Source: Lamellibrachia satsuma (Eukaryota > Annelida > Polychaeta > Sabellida > Siboglinidae). From it: a DNA stretch of 64,000 nucleotides. The stretch covers positions 13,005,662-13,069,661 of the forward strand of contig BSQZ01000006.1 of assembly GCA_033239005.1 (NCBI GenBank), written 5' to 3'. The notes under the pieces are model-generated. The model worked only from the letters and a program-made list of their open reading frames with translations. It was not told the origin of the DNA and ran no database searches. A program made the translations under genes and the position numbers. Numbering within the stretch: position 1 is the stretch's first letter; each line of letters begins with the position of its first letter. Below, one piece after another: positions 22,577 through 34,349 of this stretch.

Positions 22577-22722
22577 TGTCAAATAAAGTAACAGAATGTA
22601 GCTGTAGTTATGTTAGTATTTAGATACTATTGTTGGAAACATAAATATCCTTGTAAAACTCACTTATTCATCATGGATATGATTAGTTGAACTGAGTTAG
22701 GTGAAAGGTATGGATTAGCTGG

Positions 22723-23455
22723 CCCTGCAGCAGTTTGAATGCTATGCTGCCAACAAAAAATGGTCGCAACATTCCTGCGTTGTCAACTTACCATCATTTT
22801 TAACAGGGAAAGCATTGAATGTTTACTCTCGGCTACCCATTGCACTAGCCAATGACGATGATATCTTGGTTCTCCTTCAACATTACCAGTTGACAGTAGA
22901 AGATTACCGTAGGAAATTTCATCACACGAAACAAAACCCAGATGAAAATGCGACACAATATGTGAGTAGGTTAGAACATTTCCTTGATTCATGGAATCAC
23001 TTGTCCAAAATCCCTAAGTTGTTTGAAAGAGTTATGTTCATCAGGGAGCATTCTCTTGTAGACTTGGCATCCATGGTAGACTTAGACAACATGTTCAATA
23101 TGGCACACAATGTCTGGGTTCATGAAAAATAAAAAAGGGATGACATTCACTGCATCAGAGAGGGGTGCATGTTTCGTCGAATCATCATCGTGGAAACCCA
23201 GGAAAGACTTCACTTAGACTTCCTTTTGCAGATGTTCGTTCTTTCTTATGTCATCAACCAAGGCATAAGGCAAACAATTATCGGGTACAACAAACTGGAC
23301 CACCTCTTTTTAATAAGGGTGCTAATGGTTTTCACAAACGTGTTGCTGGGAATACAGGTATTATCCTTTCATCTCATGATTGTTCAGTCGACCAGAACGA
23401 AGCTGCATGCACCGATCATATTGATAATATTCCTACTTCAACTACTTTGGTATGA
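22723..23455 (+). pseudogene. LTR-retroelement gag-like relic
   Basis: The open stretch begins around 22,723 and runs to a stop at 23,130. It contains the gag capsid-type signature seen in many invertebrate LTR elements: a GKALNVYSRLP-like segment, then DYRRKFHHTKQNPDEN, a YVSRLEHFLDSW segment and a FIREHSL segment. A second open stretch (23,165-23,455) includes a damaged zinc-knuckle-like motif (CHQPRHK), where the usual C-C-H-C residues are incomplete. No protease, reverse transcriptase, integrase or LTR was seen nearby. It is an old fragment. Confidence 0.6.
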
Positions 23456-23599
23456 ATTCAAGAACGAAACACTTTAGGTTTTACCATCCAAACAAAACAG
23501 AAAACATACAAAAACAGCTGGTAGTTCCTCACAAGTTGCAAGTAAGGGTACCACAAATAGGCCATGAAACATTTTGAGCATGGTGTGACATTTGGTATC

Positions 23600-23790
23600 G
23601 CACCATAAACAAAGGGAGCATAAGACCCCTCTGCAGAAGATTTGGGGAGACTGATCCTTCGGCATCGCAGCCCCGACATTATGGAACCTGTTGCCACAAC
23701 ACCTGACATTAATAGGGCATTCAGAAAATTTTATACAGCGCCACGAGCAATGACTGTTGGTGTGGCGCCTTATAAATTTGACGATTGATT
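23600..23790 (+). mobile_element. LINE C-terminus and 3' tail fragment (different family)
   Basis: The plus strand has FGIAAPTLWNLLPQHL (about 23,659-23,706), the conserved C-terminal block (S-F-x-x-A-A-P-x-L-W-N-x-L-P) of many LINE ORF2 proteins, with a stop just before it. About 60 bp on, GTGGCGCCTTATAAATTTGA and GATTGATTGATTG form a typical LINE 3' tail with short tandem repeats. Confidence 0.6.
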
Positions 23791-23794
23791 GATT

Positions 23795-23875
23795 GTTCGG
23801 ATCAAACCAATGTTCTGCTGAGGAAATTCACCAATGATTTGAGAACCAACATTTTTTATTTATTACACAGGATTA
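23795..23875 (+). repeat. Repeat block R, copy 1
   Basis: About 80 bp, including CAATGATTTGAGAACCAACA, that recurs at 51,772-51,853, 55,788-55,850 and 59,280-59,357. In the 51.8- and 59.3-kb copies it is followed directly by a LINE endonuclease fragment; here it is not. Confidence 0.8.
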
Positions 23876-24049
23876 TGAGTAATGGCACAATAGTCAATTC
23901 AGTTTTTTCTCTGTGTAAACAAGTGATGAAACTAGAGATGTCAGGCCTGCTGGGGCTTGTAGAGACGACACTGGAGCATCACCATCAGAAGCATCGCCCA
24001 AAAATGTGTGTCTGCATCAAACAGCACCCTCCTCAGAGTCTTCATCTGC

Positions 24050-25828
24050 GTCGTCTGAAACTGCATTGACAGCAAAACGGCAGAAGACAAAGCAGTAAAA
24101 CAATGCGTGGATCACTGATCTTCCATAGCACAGATGACAAGAACATGACGAAACAGGAAATTCGGCTATTTTTTGCACTGTATGTGAAAATGCGAAGAAA
24201 GTTAATGGGTTCACAAAAGTATTCAAAAACTTTCAAAGATCATCGCTGGTTGAACATCAAAAAAGTGCCAGCCATATCAGTGCAGTTTCTATCATTCTGC
24301 AGAGGAAACATGTGGCTGCTGTGGTCACTACTGCCTGAGAAACAAGCTCCACAGCATTGCAGGAGCAACTCAAAGTTGTACTCTGGATGACGAAAGAGGA
24401 CATTACACCCAACAAATTCGACAGTATTGTCAACTTGATGAAAGCAGCCAGGTGCTCATCACTACAAAAAGAGGCAATCTACACTCATCAGGACCCGGTG
24501 GAGGAGATGGAGGAAGCGTTGGTGTGACTAATGAGGAGGCCAACCATGTCATTGCAGCAACAGATTCATCAGCATGATAATTGATGAGACTGTCAATATC
24601 ACTATAGAAAAACCACTCATAGTCATAGCATATTTGAGGATCGTCAAAGACGATCATCTACAGACCGTCTTTCTTGGTAACTTACGGTTAAGGACGTCAC
24701 TGCAGACACCATCACCGCCACTGTTTATGACGCGCTGTCGTCAAGAGGAATCAACTTTGACAAGCTGATCGGACTTGCATCAGATGGCGTCAGCATCATG
24801 ACAAGAGCATCACAATGGTGTGGGCGTAAAACTTTGACAACAACAATCCCTTTCTCATCCACATCCACTGTGCATGCCAGAGTTGCCCTTGTCTCACAAG
24901 ATGCGTCAAAAGTTTGAAGAAAGTGATGGACTACAAGAACATGGCAAACAGCATGTACAAGTTTTGTCAGTATTCTGCAACCCGAAAAGAAAACCTGAAG
25001 GTGCTCAGTGGCGTGCTTGGTGGTGATAATTTCACAAGTCTAAAGCAACCGTGCTGAGTCCGCTGGCTTTCCCTTCAGAGAGCTGTGGATTCTCTTAGAG
25101 CAAACTGGCCAGCCATTGTCCTAGAATTAGGGGAGGAGGAATCTCGGCAGAACAATGCTGTAGAACAGGGCATCAAAAATTTGCCTTTGTTGCTATGACA
25201 CACATGCTGTCCGATGTGTTAGGCGTCATCAACAGGTTGAACTTGGTCTTCCAGAGGGACAGTGTCACCATTTCAACAATAAGACCCATGGTTCAATCCA
25301 CAATTTCTGAACTAGAAACCCTGACAAGACACCAGCTAAAAAATTAAGAAAACTTCATGAGAGAAATAACAGCTGATGGCAAGTGGCATGACTTCAAAAT
25401 GACCCACTACGGTGTCGAAAATGTCCAGTCGCATGAGCAACTGAGAGAGGAGTTCATTCAACACAACACCGACTCTCTGAAGGCCCGCTTTCCTCAGACA
25501 GATCTTGAAATCTTCCACAACATCGACATTGGGCTCAACTCTGCTAGGTACCCCAACCAAGCTGCAGCTCTACGTGACTATGGCAACACAGCCGTGGATA
25601 TTGTCATCTCTCACTTTGGCAAGGAACGTGCAACATCGGACGAAAGCCAAAAAGCGCCAGTGCTCCACAGTCAAAATGCTAGACGGGAGTTCTCACAACT
25701 GAAAACGACACTGAAAGGTCATGGTAGAATGAACTTCGAAATGACCTGTGGGCTTATGTGATCACGAGCAGATCTTCCCAGAGTTTACAAAGCTAGCCAG
25801 CATTGGTCTGTGCATCCCAGTCACCAGG
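24050..25828 (+). pseudogene. hAT-superfamily transposase with BED zinc finger
   Basis: In order: a BED-type finger (NAWITDL, then FCTVCENAKK and LVEHQKSASHI, about 24,100-24,275, a C-x-x-C...H-x-H arrangement), the region FDSIVNLMKAARCSSLQKEA (24,418-24,477), the first catalytic block SMIIDETVNITIEKPLIVIA (24,570-24,630), GINFDKLIGLASDGVSIM (about 24,745-24,800) with the second Asp, an alpha-helical insertion, and the start of the C-terminal dimerisation region FPEFTKLASIGLCIPVT (about 25,776-25,826). Multiple frameshifts and stops interrupt it. The order and motifs match ZMYM6/C17orf113-related hAT elements. The C-terminus stops exactly where a PIF/Harbinger-like end begins. Confidence 0.75.
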
Positions 25829-26390
25829 AGCCAGTTCCATGAGACGGCGTAAGTCCAATTTATGACGTCATAAGTTGAATTGGTCGTAAAGTTATGCTAA
25901 GAGCGTTTCATGAGTCAACTTACGACCAGTTAGACATTGCCATTTAGTCGTAACTTTACGCTTAATATTAGCAGTAGTAAAGTCACTCATCGCGGTCGTA
26001 TGTTCGTGGTCTCGCAATTTCACGCGTTATTCCCGAAGAAATGCGACAGTGTTTATTTAATCGTGAAAGAGTGTTTCAGGATCACACAAATCCGTTAGAT
26101 ACATACGACGACATAGAATTAGTAGAAAGATACAGGTTTGGACATGGAAGTATAATGTGGTTAACGGGCAAGTTTGGTGAATCATTAGAATACCACAGCG
26201 AACGTCAAGTTTACCAGCATGTATGCATATATAATGGTGGTATTACGCATTTTTGTTGCTGACTCTTTCATGCTTGATGTGGCTGACACATTTGGTATCA
26301 ACAAACCAACAGTATGCTGAGTGGTACACTGGGTTGCCAATGTGCTATCAGCATGTGAGAACGAATTTGTGAAATCTGAATGGCAAGGTA
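25829..26390 (+). pseudogene. PIF/Harbinger transposase, N-terminal exon with 5' terminal region
   Basis: At 25,830-25,857, GAGCCAGTTCCATGAGACGG followed by GTAAGT resembles Harbinger terminal repeats; a palindromic TTATGACGTCATAA and several GTCGTAA-type subterminal repeats follow. An open stretch at 26,041-26,262 encodes ERVFQDHTNPLDTYDDIELV and ERYRFGHGSI, the N-terminal signature of HARBI1-like transposases. After a frame change, DVADTFGINKPTVC and a VVHWVANVLSACENEFVKS segment (about 26,277-26,385) match the helix-turn-helix-like region. The DDE catalytic exon and the 3' terminal repeat were not found. Confidence 0.7.
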
Positions 26391-26394
26391 ACAA

Positions 26395-26805
26395 TAATAA
26401 GTAATTAACTGTATTCTCCATACAATGCATTGGATTACCCAGGGTGCTGTCATATGGTGGCATGTAATGACACCGTCAATCGACACAAGCTACAACAAAA
26501 CTCTATACAATGTTTTATGTGTTGGCGACCAAACTGCTCCCTTACATGAGTATGCACAAGTACACAACTTTATTTCATTATTGTGACATCACCTAGAGGA
26601 AGTGTGCTACCCGGCAGATCTCATTGTGACCATATTTAAATATCATATATGTTCATGTAACTTATGTTATAGCATAGGAATGCATGCATGGCTTTTTACA
26701 AAAAAGTTTTGACAAATATAACATTGTGGAAGGAAACAGCTATCTTGATATATTTCCAAGAAGCATGTTTTAACGTAATTTATGAAGAACATCAATCATT
26801 GAATT
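26395..26805. other. No gene seen
   Basis: Possibly the remaining, unrecognisable part of the Harbinger element; no conserved block was found. Confidence 0.4.
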
Positions 26806-26811
26806 GCCATC

Positions 26812-27065
26812 TCTTTCTACAGTACACCTCATCAGGTTGGAGTTGGACCAAAAGAAAGTAGTTTAATTTTGATATATCATACATGGGAGGTCTACCAGAT
26901 CAATCCACGATTCTCTATGGAAACCTACAACCCATGCTACAGATTGTGCGATTGGCTGAAAACTGTGCATGTCCTGGCAGCACCGTCCACCGACGCACAC
27001 ACATCTGCATGCACACGCGCATCCATAAACATCCAAACAAGCATATTAGCTCAGTTCGTTTGATA
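26812..27065 (+). repeat. Flanking direct repeat, left copy
   Basis: CCATCTCTTTCTACAGTACA, TTGGAGTTGGACCAA, GGAGGTCTACCAGATC and AACCCATGCTACAGATTGTG match 59,960-60,105 in the same order and orientation, and both copies run into a CA-rich, CACGC-rich stretch. The two copies bracket the 33-kb duplicated region. Confidence 0.75.
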
Positions 27066-27129
27066 GTCCGATTTTATTTATTTACTTAATCCGATTTACT
27101 ATCTACATTTTCTACCTATGTCTACACAT

Positions 27130-28133
27130 GTGCTTGCACGCGCATGTGTAGAGGTTCATTAAGAGGAAAGGACAATTGACAAAAATATCACCTCTAGTAT
27201 TCGAAGGCGACTTCATAGTTCCCTCGTGCAATTCAGCAAATTTCCTAAAAAACAGAACTTGACGAGTTCTCTTATGATGGAGACAACTCCGAATTCCAAT
27301 ACGATGGAAACAACAACAAATTTCCACATGATGGAAACAACGAATTCCTATGTGATGGAAAAAGACAAGTGTGTTTTGCATGGCGGCGACAACAAGACAC
27401 CCAATAATGCACTGCATCATCAAAACCATGTTACATATATCTGTCTATCATCTTTGTTAGGCACAGGTGTATTTTCAACTGTGTTATGATCCCATGCTGG
27501 GTATTTCAATATGAATATTCAACATAATGAAGATGTATAATAAAGCCTCCTATGATGTTTACTGGTTACTAAATCTCCTTCAGCCAGTGCTGACGATAGC
27601 AAACATCTGATAATTATAACTTAAGCTACTTCAAATGGTGGCGATCAGCAAATGTAAAACAAAATTTATGACATTAACTGTTTGAATAAAATAAAAATAA
27701 AGATCGCTTGACTAGGCATTAACTATATGTGAATCATTATCATCAATATTTGTAGAAGAAAAAAAAAACAACAAAGAACACGACTACACCATTGTAGGTG
27801 CATTTGTGACACTTGTCGTCATCATTACATTTGAAATGTGCTACAGGAAGAACTGCATCGATGACAATCACGACATTTGCATTCTATACATTGGAAACCA
27901 TCATTTTCTAAACAACCAAGATCGCTCGTTAAGCCACTAGGAAGGTTTTTTAGCAACAAAATGGTCTACTTGTGTCTTGTTAATGTAAGACAAATCAGAC
28001 AATCTTGATGATTTAGATGAGACAGACAAAGGAGATGATGCTCTGTGCAAGAACACTTTCGTTCAGTGCTTTGTTGAGAAGTTGAAGGAGTACATAATTA
28101 CCTGGGCAATGCTCCAACTGGAGATCTGTCAGA
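27130..28133 (+). repeat. Duplicated unit D, copy 1 (left part)
   Basis: Blocks shared in order with 54,120-55,220 and 58,010-59,226, and the right half with 50,580-51,069: GGTTCATTAAGAGGAAAGGA, ATGGAAACAACGAATTCCTA, TTATGACATTAACTGTTTGA, the membrane-helix exon, AGACAAATCAGACAATCTTG, GTGCTTTGTTGAG and CAATGCTCCAACTGGAGATC, after which the minisatellite starts. Confidence 0.85.
27756..27940 (+). CDS. Candidate 3' exon, one membrane helix, copy 1
   Basis: After a TTTGTAG acceptor-like site, 2 bases complete a codon, then 60 codons run open to TAG. The sequence has a charged start (EKKNNKEHDY), one hydrophobic segment (IVGAFVTLVVIITFEMCY, long enough for a membrane helix), a basic border and a polar tail DDNHDICILYIGNH. 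The same exon, open, is present in the three other copies of unit D; in copies 3 and 4 the splice phase is also kept. No upstream exon could be assigned. It could be the last exon of a small single-pass membrane protein, or a decaying remnant. Confidence 0.35.
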
Positions 28134-31100
28134 CGGTGGGGCATGGTAGCTGGTGGAGCATGGAAGCTGGTGGGGCATAGCTGGTGGGGCATGGTAGCTG
28201 GTGGGGCATGGTAGATGGTGGGGCATGGTAGCTGGTGGAGCACGGTACCTGGAGGGGCATGCCAGCTGGAGGGTCATGGTAGGTTTAATATCTACGTTTT
28301 GCATCTACATTTAGACATGTAGCTGTTGGGGTGCAGTAGCTGGTGGAGCATGCTAATGCTAGCTGTTGGGGCATGGTATCTGGTGGGGTGCAGTACCTGG
28401 TGGGGCATGGTATCTGGTGGGGCATGGTATCTGGTGGGGTGCAGTAGCTGGTGAGGTGCAGTAGCTGGTGGAGCATGCTAGCTGTTGCGGCATGGTATCT
28501 GGTGGGGTGCAGTACTTGGTGGGGCATGGTAGCCGGTGAGGCATGGTAGCTGGAGGGGTGCAGGAGCTGGTGGAGCATCCTAGCATGGTAGCTGGTCGGG
28601 CATGGTAGCTGGTAGGTTTCGGTAGCTGGTGGTGCATGGTATCTGGCGAGGTGCTGTAGCTGGTGGGGCATGGTATCTGGTGGAGCATGTTAGCTGGTCG
28701 GGGCATGGTAATTGGAGGGGTGCAGTAGCTGTTGGAGCATGATAATGCTAGCTGGTGGAGCACGGTATCTGGTGGGGTGCAGTAGCTGGTGGAGCATGCT
28801 AATGCTAGCTGGTGGGGCATGGTAGCTGGTCGGGCATGGAATCTGGTAGGGTGCAGTAGCTGGTGGGGCATGGTAGCTGGTCGGACATGGTAGCTGGTCG
28901 GGCATGGTATCTGGTGGGGTGCAGTAGCTGTTGGGGCTGGTCGGGCATGGTATCTGGTAGGGTGCAGTATCTGGTAGAGCATGGTAGCTGGTCGGGCATG
29001 GTATCTGGTGGGGTTCAGTAGCTGGTTAGGCATGGTATCTGGTGGGGTGCCGTAGTTGGTGGGGCATGGTAGCTGGTGGGGCATGGTATCTGGTGGGGTG
29101 CCGTAGTTGGTGGGGCATGGTAGCTGGTGGGGCATGGTATCTGGTGGGGTGCAGTAGCTGGTAGAGCATGGTAGCTAGTGGGACATGGTATCTTGTGGGG
29201 TTCAGTAGCTGGTAGGGCATGGTAGCTGGTCGGGCATGGTATCTGGTGGGATTCAGTAGCTGATGGGGCATAGTAGCTGGTCGGACATGATACCTGGTGG
29301 TATCTGGTGGGATGCAGTAGCTGGTGGGGCGCAGGACCTGGTGGAGCATGCTAGCTGGTGGAGCATCCTAGCTGGTGGGACATGGTAGCTGGTCGGGCAT
29401 GGTAGCTCGTGGGGTGCAGTAGCTGGTGGGGCATGATAATGCTAGCTGGTGGAGCATGGTATCTGGTGGGGTGCAGTAGCTGGTGGAGCATGCTAATACT
29501 AGCTGGTGGGGCATGGTAGCTGGTTGGGCATGGTAGCTGGTGGGGCATGGAATCTGGTGGGGTGCAGTAGCTGGTAGGGCATGGTAGCTGGTCGGGCATG
29601 GTATCTGGTGGGGTTCAGTAGCTGGTTGGGCATGGTATCTGGTGGGGTGCAGTAGCTGGTGGAGCATGGTAGCTGGTCAGGCATGGTATCTGATGCGGTG
29701 CCGTAGTTGGTGGGGCATGGTAGCTGGTGGGGCATGGTATCTGGTGGGGTGCAGTTGCTGGTAGAGCATGGTAGCTAGTGGGACATGGTATCTTGTGGGG
29801 TTCAGTAGCTGGTAGGGCATGGTATCTGGTGGGATTCAGTAGCTGGTGGGGCATAGTAGCTGGTTGGACATGATACCTGGTGGTATCTGGTGGGATGCAG
29901 TAGCTGGTGGGGCGCAGGACCTGGTGGAGCATGCTAGCTGGTGGAGCATCCTAGCTGGTGGGGCATGGTAGCTGGCCGGGCATGGTAGCTGGTGGGGTGC
30001 AGTAGCTAGTGGGGGAAGGTAGCTGGTGCGGTGCAGGAGCTGGTGGAGCATGCTAGCTGGTGGAGCATCCTAGCTGGTGGGGCATGGTAGCTGGTCAGTC
30101 ATGGTAGCTGGTGGGGTGCAGTAGCTGGTGGGGGAAGGTAGCTGGTGGGGTGCAGGAGCTGGTGGAGCATGCTAGCTGGTGGAGCATCCCAGCTGGTCGG
30201 GCATTGTATCTAGTGGGGTGCAGTAGCTGGTGGGCCATGGTAGCTGGTCGGGCATGGTATCTGGTGGGGTGCAGTAGCTGGTGGGGCATGGTATCTGGTG
30301 GGGTGCAGTAGCTGGTGGAGCATGCTAGCTGGTGGAGCAGGCTAGCTGGTGGGACATGGTAGCTGGTCGGGCATAGTAGCTGGTGGGGTGCAGTAGCTGG
30401 TGGGGCATGGTAGATTGTTGGGCATGGTATCTGTTGAGGTGCAGTAGCTTGTCGAGCATGGTATCTGGTAGGGTGCAGTAGCTGGTGGATCATGGTAGCT
30501 GGTCACACATGGTATCTGGTGGGGTGCAGTAGCTGGTGGCACATGGTAGCTGGTTGGGCATGGTATCTGGTGGGATGCAGTAGCTGGTGGGGCATGGTAT
30601 CTGGTGGGGTGCAGTAGCTGGTAGAGCATGGTAGCTAGTGGGACATGGTATCTGGTTGGGGGCAGTAGCTGGTGGGGCATGGCAGCTGGCTGGGCATGGT
30701 ATCTGGTGGGGTTCAGTACCTGGTGGGCCATGATAGCTGGTCGGACATGGTATCTGGTGGGGCATGGTAGCTGGTCGGGCATGGTATCTGGTTGGGTGCA
30801 GTAACTGGTGGGGCACGGTAGGTGGTGGGGTGCAGGAGCTGACAGAGCATGCTAGCTGGTCGGGCTTGGTAGCTGGTGGGGAGCAGCAGCTGGTAGGGCA
30901 TGTTAGCTGGTCGGGCATGGTATCTGGTGGGGTGCAGTAGCTGTTGGGACATGGTAGCTGGTCGGGCATGGTATCTGGTAAGGTGCAGTAGCTGGTGGGG
31001 CATGGTAGCTGGTGGGGTGCAGGAGCTGATGGAGCATGCTAGCTGATGGGGCATGGTATCTGGTGGGGTGCAGTAGCTGGTGGGGCATGGAAGCTGGTTC

Positions 31101-34100
31101 GGCATGGTATCTGGTGGCGTGCAGTAGCTGGTGGGGCATGGTAGCTGGTCAGGAATGGTATCTGGTGGGGTGCAGTAGCTGGTGGGGCATGGTATCTGGT
31201 GCGGGGCACTAGCTGTTGGGGCATGGTAGCTGGTTCAGCATGGTATCTGGTGGCGTGCAGTAGCTGGTCAGGAATGGTATGTGGTGGGGTACAGTAGCTG
31301 GTAGGGCATGGTATCTGGTTGGGCATGGTATCTGGTTGGGTGCGGTAGCTGGTGGGTCATGGTAGCTGGTTGGGCATGGTATCTGGTGGGTTTCAGTAGC
31401 TGGTGGGGCATGGTAGCTGGTCAGGAATGGTATCTGGTGGGGTGCAGTAGCTGGTGGGGCATGGTATCTGGTGCGGGGCACTAGCTGTTGGGGCATGGTA
31501 GCTGGTTCAGCATGGTATCTGGTGGCGTGCAGTAGCTGGTGGGGCATGGTAGCTGGTCAGGAATGGTATGTGGTGGGGTACACTAGCTGGTAGGGCATGG
31601 TATCTGGTTGGGCATGGTATCTGGCTGGGTGCAGTAGCTGGTGGGGCATGGTAGCTGGTTGGGCATGGTATCTGGTGGGTTTCAGTAGCTGGTGGGGCAT
31701 GGTATCTGGTGGGGTGCAGTAGCTGGTGGGGCATGGTAGTTGGTGGGGCATGCTAGCTGGTTTAGCATGGTAGCTGGTGGGGCATGGTATCTGGTGGGGT
31801 GCAGTAGTTGGTGGGGCATGGTAGCTGGTGGGACATGGTATCTGGAGGGGTGCAGTAGCTGGTCGGGCATGGCAACTGGTAGGGTACAGTAGCTTGTGGG
31901 GCATGGTAGCTGGTCGGGTATGGTATCTGGTGGGGCATGGTAGTTGGTAGGGTTCAGTAGCTGTTGGAGCATGCTAATGCTAGCTTGTGGGGCATGGTAT
32001 CTGGTGGGGTGCAGTAGCTGGTGGAGCATCCTAGCTGGTGGGACATGGTAGCTGGTCGGGCATGGTAGCTGGTGGGACATGGTACCTGGTCGGGCATGGT
32101 ATCTGGTGGAGTGCAGTAGCTGGTGGGACTTGATAGCTGGTAGGGCATGGCAACTGCTAGGGTACAGTAGCTCGTGGGGCATGGCACCTGGTGGGGAGCA
32201 GTAGCTGGTGGGGCATGGTATCTGGTGGGGCATGGTAGCTGATACGGCATGGTATCTGGTGGGGTTCAGTAGCAGGTGGGGCATGGTATCTGGTGGGGTT
32301 CAGTAGCTGGTAGGGCATGGTAGCTTGTTGGGCATGGTATCTGGTGGGGTGCAGTAGCTAGTGGGGCATGGTATCTGGTTGGGTGCAGTAGCTACTAGGG
32401 CATGTAAGCTGGTGGGGCACGGTAGCTTGTCGGGCATGGTATCTGGTGGGGTGCAGTAGCTGGTGGATCATGGTAGCTGGTCACACATGGTATCTGGTGG
32501 GGTGCAGTAGCTGGTGGCGCATGGTAGCTGGTTGGGCATGGTATCTGGTGGGATGCAGTAGCTGGTGGGGCATGGTAGCTGATGGGGTGCAGGAGCTGAT
32601 GGAACATGCTAGCTGATGGGGCATGGTATCTGGTGGGGTGCAGTAGCTGGTGGGGCATGGTAGCTGGTTCGGCATGGTATCTGGTGGCGTGCAGTAGCTG
32701 GTGGGGCATGGTAGCTGGTCAGGAATGGTATCTGGTGGGGTGCAGTAGCTGGTAGGGCATGGTATCTGGTTGGGCATGGTATCTGGTTGGGTGCAGTAGC
32801 TGGTGGGACATGGTAGCTGGTTGGGCATGGTATCTGGTGGGGTGCAGTAGCTGGTGGGGCATGCTAGCTGGTTTAGCATGGTAGCTGGTGGGGCATGGTA
32901 TCTGGTGGGGTGCAGTAGTTGGTGGGGCATGGTAGCTGGTGGGACATGGTATCTGGAGGGGTGCAGTAGCTGGTCGGGGATGGCAACTGGTAGGGTACAG
33001 TAGCTTGTGGGGCATGGTAGCTGGTCGGGTATGGTATCTGGTGGGGCATGGTAGTTGGTAGGGTTCAGTAGCTGTTGGAGCATGCTAATGCTAGCTTGTG
33101 GAGCATGGTATCTGGTGGGGTGCAGTAGCTGGTGGAGCATGCTAGCTGGTGGAGCATCCTAGCTGGTGGGACATGGTAGCTGGTCGGGCATGGTAGCTGG
33201 TGGGGTGCAGTAGCTGGTGGGGCATGGTACCTGGTCGGGCATGGTATCTGGTGGAGTGCAGTAGCTTGTGGGGCATGATAGCTGGTCGGGCATGGCAACT
33301 GCTAGGGTACAGTAGCTCGTGGGGCATGGCACCTGGTGGGAGCAGTAGCTGGTGGGGCACGGTATCTGGTGGGGCATGGTAGCTGATACGGCATGGTATC
33401 TGGTGGGGTTCAGTAGCAGGTGGGGCATGGTATCTGGTGGGATGCAGTAGCTGGTAGAGCATGGTAGCTTGTTGGGCATGGTATCTGGTGGGGTGCAGTA
33501 GCTAGTGGGGCATGGTATCTGGTTGGGTGCAGTAGCTACTAGGGCATGGTAGCTGGTGGGGCACGGTAGCTTGTCGGGCATGGTATCTGGTGGATCATGG
33601 TAGCTGGTCACACATGGTATCTGGTGGGGTGCAGTAGCTGGTGGCGCATGGTAGCTGGTCGGGCATGGTATCTGGTGGGATGCAGTAGCTGGTGGGGCAT
33701 GGTAGCTGGTCGGGCATGGTATCTGGTTGGGGGCAGTAGCTGGTGGGGCATGGCAGCTGGTTGGGCATGGTATCTGGTGGGGTTCAGTACCTGGTGGGGC
33801 ATGATAGCTGGTCGGACATGGTATCTGGTGGGGCATGGTATCTGGTTGGGTGCAGTAGCTGGTGGGGCACGGTAGGTGGTGGGGTGCAGGAGCTGACAGA
33901 GCATGCTAACTGGTCGGGCATGGTAGCTGGTGGGGAGCAGTAGCTGGTAGGGCATGGTATCTGGTGGGGCGCAGTAGCTATTGGGGCATGGTAGCTGGTC
34001 GGGCATGGTATCTGGTGGGGTGCAGTAGCTGGTGGGGCATGGTAGCTGGTGGGGTGCAGGAGCTGATGGAGCATTCTAGCTGATGGGGCATGGTATCTGG

Positions 34101-34349
34101 TGGGGCATGGTAGCTGGTTCGGCATGGTATCTGGTGGCGAGAAGTAGCTGGTGGGGCATGGTAGCTGGTCAGGAATGGTATCTGGTGGGGTACAGTAGCT
34201 GGTGGGGCATGGTATCTGGTGCGGGGCAGTAGCTGGTGGCGCATGGTAGCGGGTCGGACATGGTATCTGGTTGGGTGCAGTAGTTGGTGGGGCATGGTAG
34301 CTGGTAGGGCATGGTATCTGGTTGGGCATGGTATCTGGTTGGGTTCAGT

